The notes beneath the pieces were generated by a model. The model was not told the origin of the DNA. It did no database searches and saw only the letters and a list, made by a program, of their open reading frames with translations. A program made the translations under genes and the position numbers. Positions 36,524 to 47,055 of a DNA stretch of 64,000 nt are shown here, piece after piece. Numbering within the stretch: the stretch's first letter is position 1; every line of letters begins with the position of its first letter. Source of the DNA: Neodontobutis hainanensis (lineage: Eukaryota; Chordata; Actinopteri; Gobiiformes; Odontobutidae); NCBI GenBank assembly GCA_024349245.1, contig JALDNG010000103.1, forward strand, positions 1,397,001 to 1,461,000. The letters are read 5' to 3'.

Positions 36524-38218
36524 ATGGCTCAAGGGATTCAACTTGACCGATCGAAGTTCAGCTGTGTGATCTGCCTGGATCTCCTGAGCAACCCGGTGAC
36601 TATTCCCTGTGGACACAACTACTGCATGAACTGTATCAATGACCACTTGGATCAAGAGTACCCCACCAGGATGTACAGCTGTCCCCAATGCAGACAGACG
36701 TTCCTTCAGAGACCTGTTCTGGTAAAAAACTCAATGTTAGCATTTGTAGTAGACGAGCTGCAGACCATACCAGTGCGTACAGATGATTCTGACAATCACT
36801 GCTATGCTGGACCTGGAGATGTGGCTTGTGATTTGTGCACTGGGAGGAAGATGAAAGCAGTAAAGTCTTGTTTACAATGCTCTGTGTCTTACTGCGGACA
36901 ACATCTTCAACCTCATTACATCATAATGCAGTTTAGGAAACACGACCTGGTCGATCCCAGTACAAATCTCCAAGAAAACATCTGCAACAAGCATCAGGAG
37001 GTTATGAAGATTTTTTGCCGCACTGACCAACGTTGCATTTGCTACCTCTGCTCTAAAGATGAGCACAAAGGTCACGTCAAAGTGTCAGCAGCCGCGGAAC
37101 GACTTGGAAGACAGAAAGATCTTGATTTGATTCAAATGAAAATCAAGCAAAGACTTTACGAAAAAGAGAAAGATGTCAAGACTCTTCAACAGGAAGAGGA
37201 GGCTGTGACTCACTCTGCCGACAAAGCATTGAAGAACACACAGCAGATGTTTTCAGAGTTGATTCATTTAATCCAAACGAGAGTGTCGAATGCATGTGAA
37301 AAGATCAAAACACGTCAAAGCACTGAAGTCCTTCGGTTCCAGAAAGTCCAGGAGAAACTGGAACAGGAGATTGCTGAGCTAAGGAAGAAGGATGTTGAAA
37401 TACAAAAGCTTTCCAAAATTGAGGACCACACTCGATTCCTCTTAAGCTTCCCGAATACTTCATGTCTTAATGAAGACATGCCCAGCTTCAGAATCCGCCG
37501 TCTGCAGTACTTTGAAAAGGTTACAATAGCGTTAGTTGAAGCTAAAGAAAAAATTGAAGAGGTTCTCAGCAATGAATATGCCAAAATTACCCTGACTGTA
37601 GGTGAATCAAGTATGTCCTCAATAAATCCAAATCCAAGTCCAGATCCAAATCCAAGTCCAGATCCAAAGACAAGGAGTGAATTTTTACAATACGCTTGTC
37701 AAATCACACTGGACCCCAACACAGCTAACGGACATCTAGTATTGTCCAAGGAAAATCGCATGGTAGTGTTCATAAAAGATGAATGTAGCTATGCCTACCA
37801 TCCCGAGAGGTTTGCATACTCCTGGCAGGTCTTGAGTAAAGAGAATTTGACCGGAAGGTGCTACTGGGAAGTGGAGCGGACCGGAAAGGGTGTTTTAGTC
37901 GCTGTCACCTACAAAGACATCAGCCGACGAGGCAACTTCACCGATTGTGTATTCGGGCACAATGACAAGTCCTGGGCACTGGACTGCTTCAAAAATAGTT
38001 ACGAGTTCAGACACAACGGAGTAAAAACAGACATTCCCGGGACTTGGTGTGCAAGAATAGGAGTCTATCTAGATCAACAAGCAGGGGTGCTGGCCTTTTA
38101 CAGCGTCTTGGACAAAATGACACTCCTCCACCGCGTCCAGACTTCGTTCACTCGGCCACTGCACGCAGGACTTTGGCTTTCAGACGGAGCATCTGCTGAA
38201 GTGTACAGGCTTAAATAA
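36524..38218 (+). CDS. Single-exon TRIM E3 ubiquitin ligase (RING, two B-boxes, coiled coil, B30.2), TRIM16/TRIM25-like
   Basis: 564 aa. Start: the ATG at 36524 is the first in frame after an in-frame TGA at 36455, and has A at -3 and G at +4. RING zinc ligands are C14, C17, C29, H31, C34, C37, C53 and C56, all present. B-box 1 begins at C102/C105/C116/C119. B-box 2 has C154, H157, C165, D168, C173, C176, H181 and H184. A coiled coil covers about 190-350. A short Pro/Asp/Asn linker (367-382) precedes a B30.2 (PRY-SPRY) domain at about 386-564 with LDPNTAN, GRCYWEVE, WALDCF, GVYLDQQAGVLAFYSV and LHAGLWL. Family knowledge: such proteins transfer ubiquitin in the cytoplasm, and many are interferon-related. 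The substrate is unknown. The gene lies on the same strand as its host, inside a dip2c intron. Every expected domain is intact, and nothing suggests a pseudogene. The exact orthologue is undecidable in this expanded fish family. Confidence 0.93.
   Translation: MAQGIQLDRSKFSCVICLDLLSNPVTIPCGHNYCMNCINDHLDQEYPTRMYSCPQCRQTFLQRPVLVKNSMLAFVVDELQTIPVRTDDSDNHCYAGPGDVACDLCTGRKMKAVKSCLQCSVSYCGQHLQPHYIIMQFRKHDLVDPSTNLQENICNKHQEVMKIFCRTDQRCICYLCSKDEHKGHVKVSAAAERLGRQKDLDLIQMKIKQRLYEKEKDVKTLQQEEEAVTHSADKALKNTQQMFSELIHLIQTRVSNACEKIKTRQSTEVLRFQKVQEKLEQEIAELRKKDVEIQKLSKIEDHTRFLLSFPNTSCLNEDMPSFRIRRLQYFEKVTIALVEAKEKIEEVLSNEYAKITLTVGESSMSSINPNPSPDPNPSPDPKTRSEFLQYACQITLDPNTANGHLVLSKENRMVVFIKDECSYAYHPERFAYSWQVLSKENLTGRCYWEVERTGKGVLVAVTYKDISRRGNFTDCVFGHNDKSWALDCFKNSYEFRHNGVKTDIPGTWCARIGVYLDQQAGVLAFYSVLDKMTLLHRVQTSFTRPLHAGLWLSDGASAEVYRLK
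37628..37663 (+). repeat. In-frame tandem 18-bp duplication in the TRIM linker
   Basis: Two perfect copies of CCAAATCCAAGTCCAGAT encode PNPSPD twice (residues 369-380) between the coiled coil and the B30.2 domain. The phase is preserved. This could be a polymorphic linker-length repeat. Confidence 0.9.
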
Positions 38219-38922
38219 GATGAAAGTTGCTGTTGTAACAACGTTAACTCGCGTGAGTTGTGTGACATGAAGCATTTAAATAATGGTATAAATAAGTATA
38301 TAAATGGAAAGTTTCTTGTGTGTAATGAGATTTTCCGCTGATTGGGATACTGAAAACACCAGTGTACAGCTGTATATGAGTGATATTTGATTGCATAATG
38401 TAATGCGTATACTTTGCTACCACAATGAGATTACGTCAGAAAATCATGCACTAAATTTAAACCAAGTTTCCGAGCATGTGTTCATGTTTTTATTCAACAT
38501 TTGAAATGACTCCAACTCTCAACCACTCAGCATTCTTGTCACACAACTAACTCTCGCGTAACACAGGATAACAACTGCTGCACATACATGTGTACTTGTG
38601 CACAACTTGGGTTTAAAATCTCTCTTGTAATTGTTTTATTTACATTTTGAAGTTTTACATTAGATTATTTTTTAAAACAATGAATCTGTTAAGTTCTGCT
38701 TGAAAAAAATATTTGTCAAATTTTCTATGAAGCGTCTTACTATAATGTATCATGACACTTACCACATAATATGATGAAGTGTTGCTGAAAGTGCTTAATT
38801 ATGTGTTAAGATTGTTCAAGTAATAAGAAATTTACCATATTATGAACTTAGAAATGTGTTGAGATTTTAAAACTGTGACAATGACAATTTAATATAATGT
38901 ATTTTATGTCTGTATTAATCAC

Positions 38923-38928
38923 AATAAA
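38923..38928 (+). terminator. Candidate polyadenylation signal of the TRIM gene
   Basis: AATAAA lies about 705 bp after the stop codon, in an AT-rich 3' region and followed by TGTACTACAGAGTTTCATTT. It is the clearest hexamer downstream at a plausible 3'-UTR distance. Not proven; earlier weak signals could also be used. Confidence 0.4.
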
Positions 38929-39712
38929 TGTACTACAGAGTTTCATTTTATTTGAACTTTTTTCTGCCAAAAAAACATTGGTACTTTTTGTTAGATGGGG
39001 AAACTTTCTCAGTGATTCAGATTCCTGGCTATAATAATTTCCTGTTTAATGTTGTGTGAAATTTATTCTTCCTTTTTGATGTCAGAAAAATCATTTACAC
39101 TTCCTTGATGTTACATAAGCACGGAAAGTCCATGTATTTCTGGTAAAACATTATGTTGTGCTTTGTTAAGAAAATGTTTTGGTAATGCAGAAGACAATGC
39201 TCCCAAACCTGTTATGAATGATAAATGAGTGCTTTCTTAAAATGACATTGCCCCAGAGCAGAGGACATTTAAACTTAACCCCCGCCTAATCATATCTCTT
39301 CTCTGTCTCTGTGCTGACTTTGTGATCTCTCTCAGTTTATATCTTATTCAGAACAAACTACATACCACTGTTGTGTGACATTTTCAATAATTCATTCAGG
39401 CTGTTGTTAGCGTTGCCTCGTCGCCTTTGATCTCGACACAAGCCTTCATTTATGAACCAAGAAGAGTTAGCGCTTGTATCAAAGTTATGCAGTGTGATTT
39501 TTACACTGCTGTGAAGTTGAAGAAGTGGTCAGAGTGGAATTTTGAAAAGTCTATTACTTTTTAACCAAAGTTTTCTCTCCACAATGTATACTATAAATTC
39601 ATACTTGATTAATATTTGTTTTAAAAGTTCAGTTTACATATACAACTTAATTTAATGAGATATGATTATATAGAAATCTGCTTGGATTTCATTTTCTGTG
39701 TGATAGAAGTGG

Positions 39713-39780
39713 CCCTGGTTAAGTTCTGGTTTAGTCTTGGTTTAAACCTGGTTAAGTCCTAGTTTGATTATGATTTAATC
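39713..39780 (+). repeat. Degenerate CCTGGTTTAGT-type repeat
   Basis: Successive units: CCCTGGTTAAGTT, CTGGTTTAGTCTTGG, TTTAAACCTGGTTAAGTCC, TAGTTTGATT. It is the same unit as at 32830-33180 and 44637-44745, with a period of roughly 10-12 bases. Confidence 0.55.
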
Positions 39781-41270
39781 TAAAGTAATATGGGATGTAA
39801 AATCAAGGACAAAAAAGTATTGACAATTTGTGTCCTGGTTTGAAAACTAAGGGAGTGGTTAGGTTTTGGCGTGAAGAACATAGATATGAGGAAGAAAGTT
39901 AAATTAGAAAATATGATTGACGGTTAGGAAAAAATGGAGTAGGCCCAATCCTAGAACAGAATTTAAGGAGGATATACTGTAACTAGTGTTGTGTTAATCA
40001 TTATTTATGAAATAACTGGATTATCAGTTGTAGTTATTGTCATTACTGCTGTTGTATTTATTGCATACACAGCACCAACGTCCAGTGGAGGCTACTACAT
40101 CCATCTAGTTTTATTTTATATACAACTTATTTTCCTGGAAGGACAAATGTCATTTACCTTTTGTTAAAAGTTTACGTTACATTGCATCTTACAGACATCG
40201 CATGCTGTATGCCTCTTTGTTGTGGCACATGCTGGAAAATCTAATTATTTTCAGAATTTATCAAATATATTGAATGATAAATAAGAAATGTAAAAACAGC
40301 TTTGAACTGTGGCATGAGTTGATTCTTCATCTTGTTGTTTGTGTGATAGGAAAAGCAACACTGTGAGATTCTTTAGTAGTTTGTAGTTTGTTTCTTGGTC
40401 GTGACATAAAAGGCTTATATAAAAAGCCGTTATGTAACCATTATAAGTCTCTCACATTTTCTTATCAGAACCTGACCTCAATGTAATGTTGTCCAAATAA
40501 TGTCCAAATAATGTCCAAAAAAAGACCAAAAATAACTTTCAGAAAAATCTGTTTTTACGTAAATACTGAATTTCTCTATATTTCTGATATGAAACATTTA
40601 ATTTAGCTTAGACTTAAGGACATAAATAAACCTAAACTGATACAATCCATAAATGAGTCGACTCTAAATGTCTCGTAAATGTCCCACTAGAGTGTTATTT
40701 TCTGGCAGTTATTGTAGCACTATTGAAACCTTAGCTCTGACTAATACGTTGCACTTTTTTCCACTGCATGCTACAGTATATTTTTTTCCCACATTGCACC
40801 TTTTAAATACAAAGAAAAACAGGAAAATTTAATAATAGTCTGGGTAAGACTCATAGATCATCCCAGGTAAACTGAACACAAAGCTGCACGTCTATCGGCA
40901 CAATAATTCCTGCTAAGTCATAGTGAAAGCAACTTACCAGTAATCATAACAATGACTGGCAGGTCGGGCAGGTTAAAAACAATGAATCATGTGATTACAT
41001 CCAGTCTAGATAAGCCCTGGTTTTGAAGAAATCACTGACCAAATTATCTGTCTGATGTGACAAAATTAACATTCAAAATCAAAAAATAGTTAATTGTTAC
41101 AAGTTAATTTACTTTTTCCATAATAGTCCATTATAATAAATGTAAAACCTTCAAAGATTTTCAAACATGGCTCTTGTTAGGCTTCCACTACTCACACTAT
41201 ACACTAACTTTAAAGTGCAGTGTAAAGCTTGCTGATTTCAGTGCCACACGTCAGACACCTTGTACCTATG

Positions 41271-41290
41271 GAGGCTTGCAGGAACATGCT
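41271..41290 (+). repeat. Possible decayed copy of R170 repeat box
   Basis: ACCTATG followed by GAGGCTTGCAGGAACATGCT compares with ACCTATGG followed by TAGCCCTGCAGGGACATGCT at 57572. The distal box is not recognisable. A weak call. Confidence 0.3.
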
Positions 41291-41446
41291 TTTCAAGAAC
41301 AAAAAAATAAAAATATTTAATTCACTTTAGCACATATAGAGAAAATTCTGTGTAGTGCAGGAATCTTCTTAACTACCTGTTACTACATGATTGTGCTCAT
41401 CAACTGTCTATTGGAGGACTTCTCATCATGCATCTTTAAAATATAT

Positions 41447-41528
41447 AGTAGCTCAGTGGGTAGAGCAGTCGTCCTTCAACCGGAAGGTAAGGAGTTCGAT
41501 TCCCCCTCTCCCGACAGTTCATACTGTT
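41447..41528 (+). mobile_element. Truncated tRNA-derived SINE head
   Basis: AGTAGCTCAGTGGGTAGAGC, then CCTTCAACCGGAAGGTAAGG with B-box AGTTCGATTCCCC, then ACAGTTCATACTG. This matches the first ~80 bases of the SINE at 11699-11910. The core and tail are absent. It reads like a tRNA at first glance but is a SINE fragment. Confidence 0.75.
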
Positions 41529-41915
41529 TTTTTGCTCACGGTTTTTGGTCTGGTACAGTAGATTTTATGGTGCCATTATTAAATTTTTTCATATGATGAA
41601 TTAAACTTGCTGTAGTCATTGTGGGTGGATTTTTAAAGAAACAAAGGCAGTCTTCATTTTACTAATAAAGCAAAAGAAGAGAAATAGGCATTTAACATTT
41701 GAAGTAAACCGATGTAAACATGAATTGAATGCAATGTGCAGTAGTACTTTAAAGTAGCCTATACAATATTCTATTTCTAGACTACTACTATTCCTGTGTA
41801 TTGAGGCTCTTCTGTGAAAACATAAGCTTATTAACTCTGCATCAAGGTGAGAGTGGGTTGCACTTACAATATCTCCTGAAGTAGGGGGTCTAATGATTAT
41901 TTATATTATTATATA

Positions 41916-43033
41916 CTGTATAACAGTGTTGGGAGTAACGCATTACAAAAGTAATGCATTACAGTAATTTATTACTTTTTCCTGTAACGCAGTAGTGTAA
42001 GGCATTACTAAATTATTTTCAGTAATATTTTACTCGGTACAGCTTGCGTTACAAAAAAAAAACCTTTGCGAGACCTCAAGATTTCATTAATCTCCCTCCT
42101 GTTGGTGTAACTTTGTTATTGCGTGACATAGTCCAGTGAAGGCGGGTTTTACAGGGGTGGCGCGAGGCATTATTTCTGCCCCTGCTGTGGAAAAGCGGGT
42201 AATGAAGATGGCAGAAGACGACTGTACATTCCTGAGGTGGACGTATGCTCATTACTTCGAATTTGTCAGAGATAAGGACCAAAAGAATGTATGTAAAGTA
42301 TGTGTATGTGTTTGGTATGTGTTTGTTTTCAATCTGTCTGGTCATTGTAGCAAACCTGACGTTATTTGGTAGCCTGTTTTGTTTTAGTCTTTTTTAGAGG
42401 CAAAGGCCTAAGGGTTTTTTCTTCTGTGTTATCTTACTAAGCAGTTAGGTTATGTTTAGCTTGTGGACTAAAATGACTGAGGCTAAGGGGTTGGTCCTCC
42501 AAGTGCACTTTATACTTGAGAAAGCACAGCCTAAGCTATGTTCATCATGTGCACTTTGTGCATGACAGTTTTGTGTTGTGAACCTCTTGAATTCAAAGAG
42601 AATAAAGTAAAACAAATGTGCATCTTGTCATGGCATTAGAGTTTACTTATGTTATGTCTAATATGAATAGACCCAAGCTATATTACCAGATAATAATTTT
42701 ACCTCTACCATACTTTAAACAGACTTTAATCATTTGTGATTTTGTCTGTCATCCTTTCTTGTCTTGAACCTTCACGTTGTCATATGCTTTATTGTTCGTA
42801 GCCTGGATAGCCCACAGTCATTATGGAACATCAAATTGCCTTCTACTGGATGTAAAATGCTCTGTGTTACATTTTGTCATTTTAGAATTTTAAGTTCTAC
42901 CTTGTAGTTATTTTTGTGAAAGTAACTCAAAAGTAATACAGGAGTAATGTAATGTATTACATTTAAATAACAGTAACAAGTAATCTATAATGTATTACAG
43001 TTTGGAAGTAACTTGCACAACACTGCTGTATAA
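41916..43033 (+). mobile_element. hAT transposon deletion derivative with intact ends and 8-bp TSD
   Basis: The element itself is 41924-43025 (1102 bp). It starts CAGTGTTGGGAGTAACGCAT and ends with the complement CAGTGTTGTGCAAGTTACTT. It is flanked by the perfect 8-bp direct repeat CTGTATAA (41916-41923 and 43026-43033), diagnostic of the hAT superfamily. Internally, 42196-42290 encodes MKMAEDDCTFLRW, YFEFVRDKDQKNVCKVC, which looks like the N-terminal exon of a hAT transposase entering a BED-type zinc finger (CKVC). It is followed at once by GTATGTG, a plausible donor site. The remainder of the transposase (DDE domain and dimerisation domain) is missing, so the copy is non-autonomous. The clean ends and exact duplication suggest a relatively recent insertion. 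Confidence 0.9.
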
Positions 43034-44381
43034 TAACTATTTAGTTATTGCACATTAACCTCCAGGCATAACATTTATAAACAACCCTTTAATGAGGGCC
43101 TGATATAATTTACAAAGGACCAGATTTATAACAGACTCACGTTTGATCAAACCTCAATAATGTCTCAGCTGATGTGGGTTTAAGTCAGACTTGTGAAAAA
43201 ATAATGTCTCACACAGAGATGGTTTAGAGCAAGGACCAGTGCTTAGTTTTTCTTAAAGTTGGTAAACATTTAGTATTTGTAAGCTCAACTTTCCTGTGAG
43301 TTCTGTGCAGCTTCAGAGGCAGCTCTCGCTAACTCTGCTCTGAACTGACCAGACTCCTGTAAAGCCAGTGTTCACTTTCACCGCGGTGCCCTGTAACGCA
43401 GCAGGCTCAAGTAGGGCACGTTCTTTTGGAGCCCAAGATGCTGCTAGACATTAGTTTAATAAGTGAGTGTAATTGAGTGAGTCTTTGCTAGTCTTGCTGA
43501 GGGACAGTTTTGCCAAGGCAGCTGTGCCTCCAAAACTGTAAAGCACTGGAGAAAACACTGGCGTTCAGATTGTTTATCTTCATCAGCCCATAGAGTGTTG
43601 TGATTGGTTGTTAACTCTCAGAGGCAATCTCTAGTTTAACCAAAATTTACCAATGCGTATTGAACCGTGAAGGGCGTACCAAATGGTTCAATATTGTATT
43701 GAGAATTGTTACATCCTTACATTACATACAAATCCATAAAAAAAATCTAGTTTCTTGTAAATTTTAAAATTCCAGTCTTCATTTTTGGCCATCAAAACCA
43801 CCAAACCTTCCATTTTATGATTTATTCAATGCATTATTTACAGAAATGTGCTCTTTTATTAAATGTGACTTTCTGTGATCTGCTATGAAGTTCTGGGATT
43901 CGAACTACCAACCTCGGGACTTTCACCCTGCCGACCTTTTAAATGTACCTGAGGTAATAATTTTTACACAGCAGTTCATTTGAATGTGTGAAGGTATGAC
44001 AGACAAAACTGCCAAAAAGCTATAAATGTGAGCCTCTCAAAACTGTTTCTATGGTAACTCCAGTGAGGTTATGCGATGTCAACCTTATGAGTCTCAACAC
44101 GGTGCAGCTTTAAATGAATGAGGGTGAAATGTTGGGACGTGAGCTCATCAGAATTAAAAACAGGTTCATAAAATTTGTCACCATGGTTACAGTATAGTAG
44201 TAGGTATATTTGTGTCATGTGTCAGATGAATGTAGTGCGACCCTCAGTGACATCAGCTTGTTTAGATAAAAGGTCTGCAAAATCTTCTGAAAAAGGTTTT
44301 GAAAGAGAGGGCTTCATGTACTGACTGTAGAAGTTGCACAAGGGAGAGAAAAATTTGTTCTAGTGGATTATCACTTTTTAT

Positions 44382-44413
44382 GTTTAATGTTTTTTCACAA
44401 AAAAACATTAAAC
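44382..44413. repeat. AT-rich hairpin
   Basis: GTTTAATGTTTTTT and AAAAAAACATTAAAC form complementary arms around a short CAC loop. No gene context. Confidence 0.5.
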
Positions 44414-44518
44414 TTGTTCAAGTCCTTATATTGTGCTTATAAAAATCAAAACAATGTGCTCACTGGGCATTTCTGGGTTCAATAATGCTTCACTCCTGGT
44501 TCATTAATGGGTTTTAAT

Positions 44519-44582
44519 AATAATAATGGATTGGATTTATACAGCGCTTTTCATGGCTCTCAAAGCGCTTTACAGACTCCAT
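44519..44582. repeat. Short fragment of the GCGCTTTTCA repeat family
   Basis: GGATTTATACAGCGCTTTTC then CTCAAAGCGCTTTACAGACT match the opening block of the repeat at 20157-20405. Confidence 0.55.
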
Positions 44583-44636
44583 TGTTTTGTCTTAGTTTGG
44601 TACTTTGTTTTATTATAACAGTTATATTTTAGATTT

Positions 44637-44745
44637 ACCCCTGGTTTAGTGCTCGTTTTTTTTCTGGTTAAGCTATAGTTTTAAACCTGGTATTTTGGAT
44701 CCAGTCAGAATTTTGCCTTGAGTTTTATCCTGGTTTAAAAACTGA
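44637..44745 (+). repeat. Degenerate CCTGGTTTAGT-type repeat
   Basis: Units CCCCTGGTTTAGTGCTCG, TTCTGGTTAAGCTATAG, TTTTAAACCTGGTATTT and TTTATCCTGGTTTAAAAAC. Same family as 32830-33180 and 39713-39780. Confidence 0.5.
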
Positions 44746-46530
44746 ACATTACCCAAAAGTAGTGAACCAAACAGAATTGAAGTGGCTCAAATATATTACA
44801 TTCATTATATGGCCAACTGAGTTGTAAGGTAAGTGCCCAACGATGGAAGGCCAAAAGACCCTCAAAGGAGCGAGAAATAGGGAATCCCTTAGACAGTGCA
44901 TGATTACTTCTGCTATGAAACAAGTTGTTTCAAATAAAATCCCACACAAGGGTTAAGTGAAATAAAAGCTATAAATCCATCCTAGCTCCACTGGGGAAAC
45001 GATAAGGCTGCGTATTTCCCAGAAGGCTCATATATTTGTTGCAGGTCGGTTGTTACACGGTCAGATAATCCACTTTGAGTTTTTCTCTTGAGCTTCCGAG
45101 CTGCTCCGGGCCGCGGTAGGAGTGCTAATGAAGACGGACGACACCGAGAGTGCCAGGCTCGTAGATGTCCGTAACTCAGGAGTATCACTAGCAGACTGTA
45201 TTGATCGGTCTGACGGAGGTGCACTCTGAGTGTAGGGCTACCGTCTACAGCAGCGTTTGTCGAGTGTACTTAAAACTTTTATATGGATCCTATTTTCTAA
45301 GATTCGCTTCAATAATTGCTCTGTACAGTGTGGATGTGGTCAAGCCAAGCTGGGGGCAACCAGTTTGGATAAAACTAAACAGATGTTGAAGTCAAGTGGA
45401 TTCTTTCCATCTATTTATATAATATTTCGATAATAACTTGATTTATTAGCCCCTATTAGGTCCATTTTTTATTGTAGGATATTTCTTGTGTCTCACCTTT
45501 TTCTAAAAACGGTGCAATGCTGGGGGTAATGAGGACGTGTGAAGTGGTCCTGACTTTATCCCACAAACTGAGGCTGAATGAGATTGCTTGAGCGTAAACG
45601 AAACTGCTCAGTGTTGTGGAAAGTTGCATATAACAGTACACTCAAAAACAAGATTTTGTCTCTGATTTGTTGTTATATGCAAATTAGCCATGTGCTTTTT
45701 TTCTATTTTTCCCACATACTTTATTCCTTTTTTATCTTGTTTTGTAAAGAGCTTGTGGGCCATATGACATGTATGTCACATTAGACGCTGGTGGACTTTT
45801 CCACAGAACCCCTTGCCTGACCTTTACATTTATGGTGATGAGTTTGTCTGGAGTGTATCCCACTGACCATGGCTTCCACCGAGTTCAATACAATTACCCA
45901 ATCGAGACCGTTTATTTAAAATGGGGCAGGCTTTCAGAGTTGTTCTTTTACTGATTATTTGAATTTTATTCAAATTTCGCTGGTACTGCTCCTGAATTCT
46001 GAAGTGCTTCTTAAAAATCAAAGTCAAACCTAAATGGACCAGACTAATTGTTTCATAAAATAGAAAAAGGCCAGGCTACTGAACACCAGGAGTTAGCATA
46101 AAAGGAGGCCTGTCTTTTGGCTGTCTCTGGTTGAGCATAAATGGGTCTGTCCAGGACAGAATATTGGAGGGAGATATATTATCAAGTATCATAAAAGAGG
46201 AGGATATAATACACTTAATGGGGTCTTTATAGTTTGTTTTAAATCTGTTCCACATAATTTATCATTGTTTTTGTTTTGTTTTTTTTATAAACACTGAACA
46301 GAACATTTGTTTTTTCTTATTGGTGTATTCATAAAACAGTTTAATTAAGACAACCCACACACAATCACAAAAACTGCAAGCAAGAAGTCAACCAATACTC
46401 GTAATAATTCTATCAATACTTTCTATGTTGATCAAACAAACATACATTTCTAACTAGTCTGATAATGCCTTTTTGTCTTTGATGAAAACTTGGACTCTCC
46501 TGATCAAAACCCTGTGTTCTCTTGTTTCAG

Positions 46531-46641
46531 GGACCGAAGCGCCCATGGGACAGGAGCGGAAGACACCGGTCACTCCGTCCTCATCGTCCCGGTACAACCG
46601 CAGACGTTTATCAGGCTCCAGAGACGAGCGCTACAGATCAG
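46531..46641 (+). CDS. dip2c: dip2c coding exon (third coding exon by family comparison)
   Basis: 111 nt, acceptor TTGTTTCAG, donor TCAG|GTACAA. Phase 1 both sides. It encodes (G)TEAPMGQERKTPVTPSSSS, then RYNRRRLSGSRDERYRS. The basic Ser/Arg block RYxRRRxSGSRDERYRS is diagnostic of DIP2 proteins and follows the DMAP1-binding segment directly. The first ~10 residues are the variable part. A further exon starting with Asp is required next and is found at 50068. Confidence 0.93.
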
Positions 46642-46977
46642 GTACAATGACCTTACTGCTGCCTGTCTGACTTTTATAAAGAGTAAGAAGACATGTGGGA
46701 GGACAAAACGTGTCTCCTCTGGTTTAAAAGACATAACGGTTCAAAACAGGGAACTCCAATTGAAATGATTCATTTTCACCAATATACACCAACATGAACC
46801 ATAACTTTTGTGCAGTTGGACTTGTTGCCATTGTATAGTAAAATGTGTAAATGTGGATAAATAACATTATTTAGTTTCCTGGCTCGTTGCCATTGTCGCT
46901 TCAGTGGAAGTCAGAGCGTGCAGTGAGACCATCCAGCCAATCATAATCACATTTGCAGCGGTGTCATTCAAATCCAT

Positions 46978-47055
46978 CGGAACCTGCTCAAAACCATTTA
47001 AATCCTGTTCAAATCCTACTAAAACCTGTTAAATTCCAACTAAAACCTGCACTTC
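46978..47055 (-). repeat. Degenerate CCTGGTTTAG-type repeat, reverse orientation
   Basis: Units GGAACCTGCTCAAAACC, ATTTAAATCCTGTTCAAATCC and TACTAAAACCTGTTAAATTCC are the reverse complement of the CCTGGTTTAGT pattern, with a period of about 10-13 bases. Confidence 0.4.

Larger units (their letters stand above)
33342..46530 (+). other. dip2c: dip2c intron of 13.2 kb containing a nested TRIM gene and transposons
   Basis: It starts GTAAGA and ends TTTCAG. Contents: a Tc1-like remnant (about 35092-35803), a complete single-exon TRIM gene (36524-38218) with its presumed 3' end near 38923, a truncated tRNA-SINE head at 41447-41528, a hAT deletion derivative at 41924-43025, a short GCGCTTTT repeat at 44519-44582, and CCTGGTTTAG-type units at 39713-39780 and 44637-44745. 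I see nothing else of note in the remaining AT-rich sequence. Confidence 0.75.
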
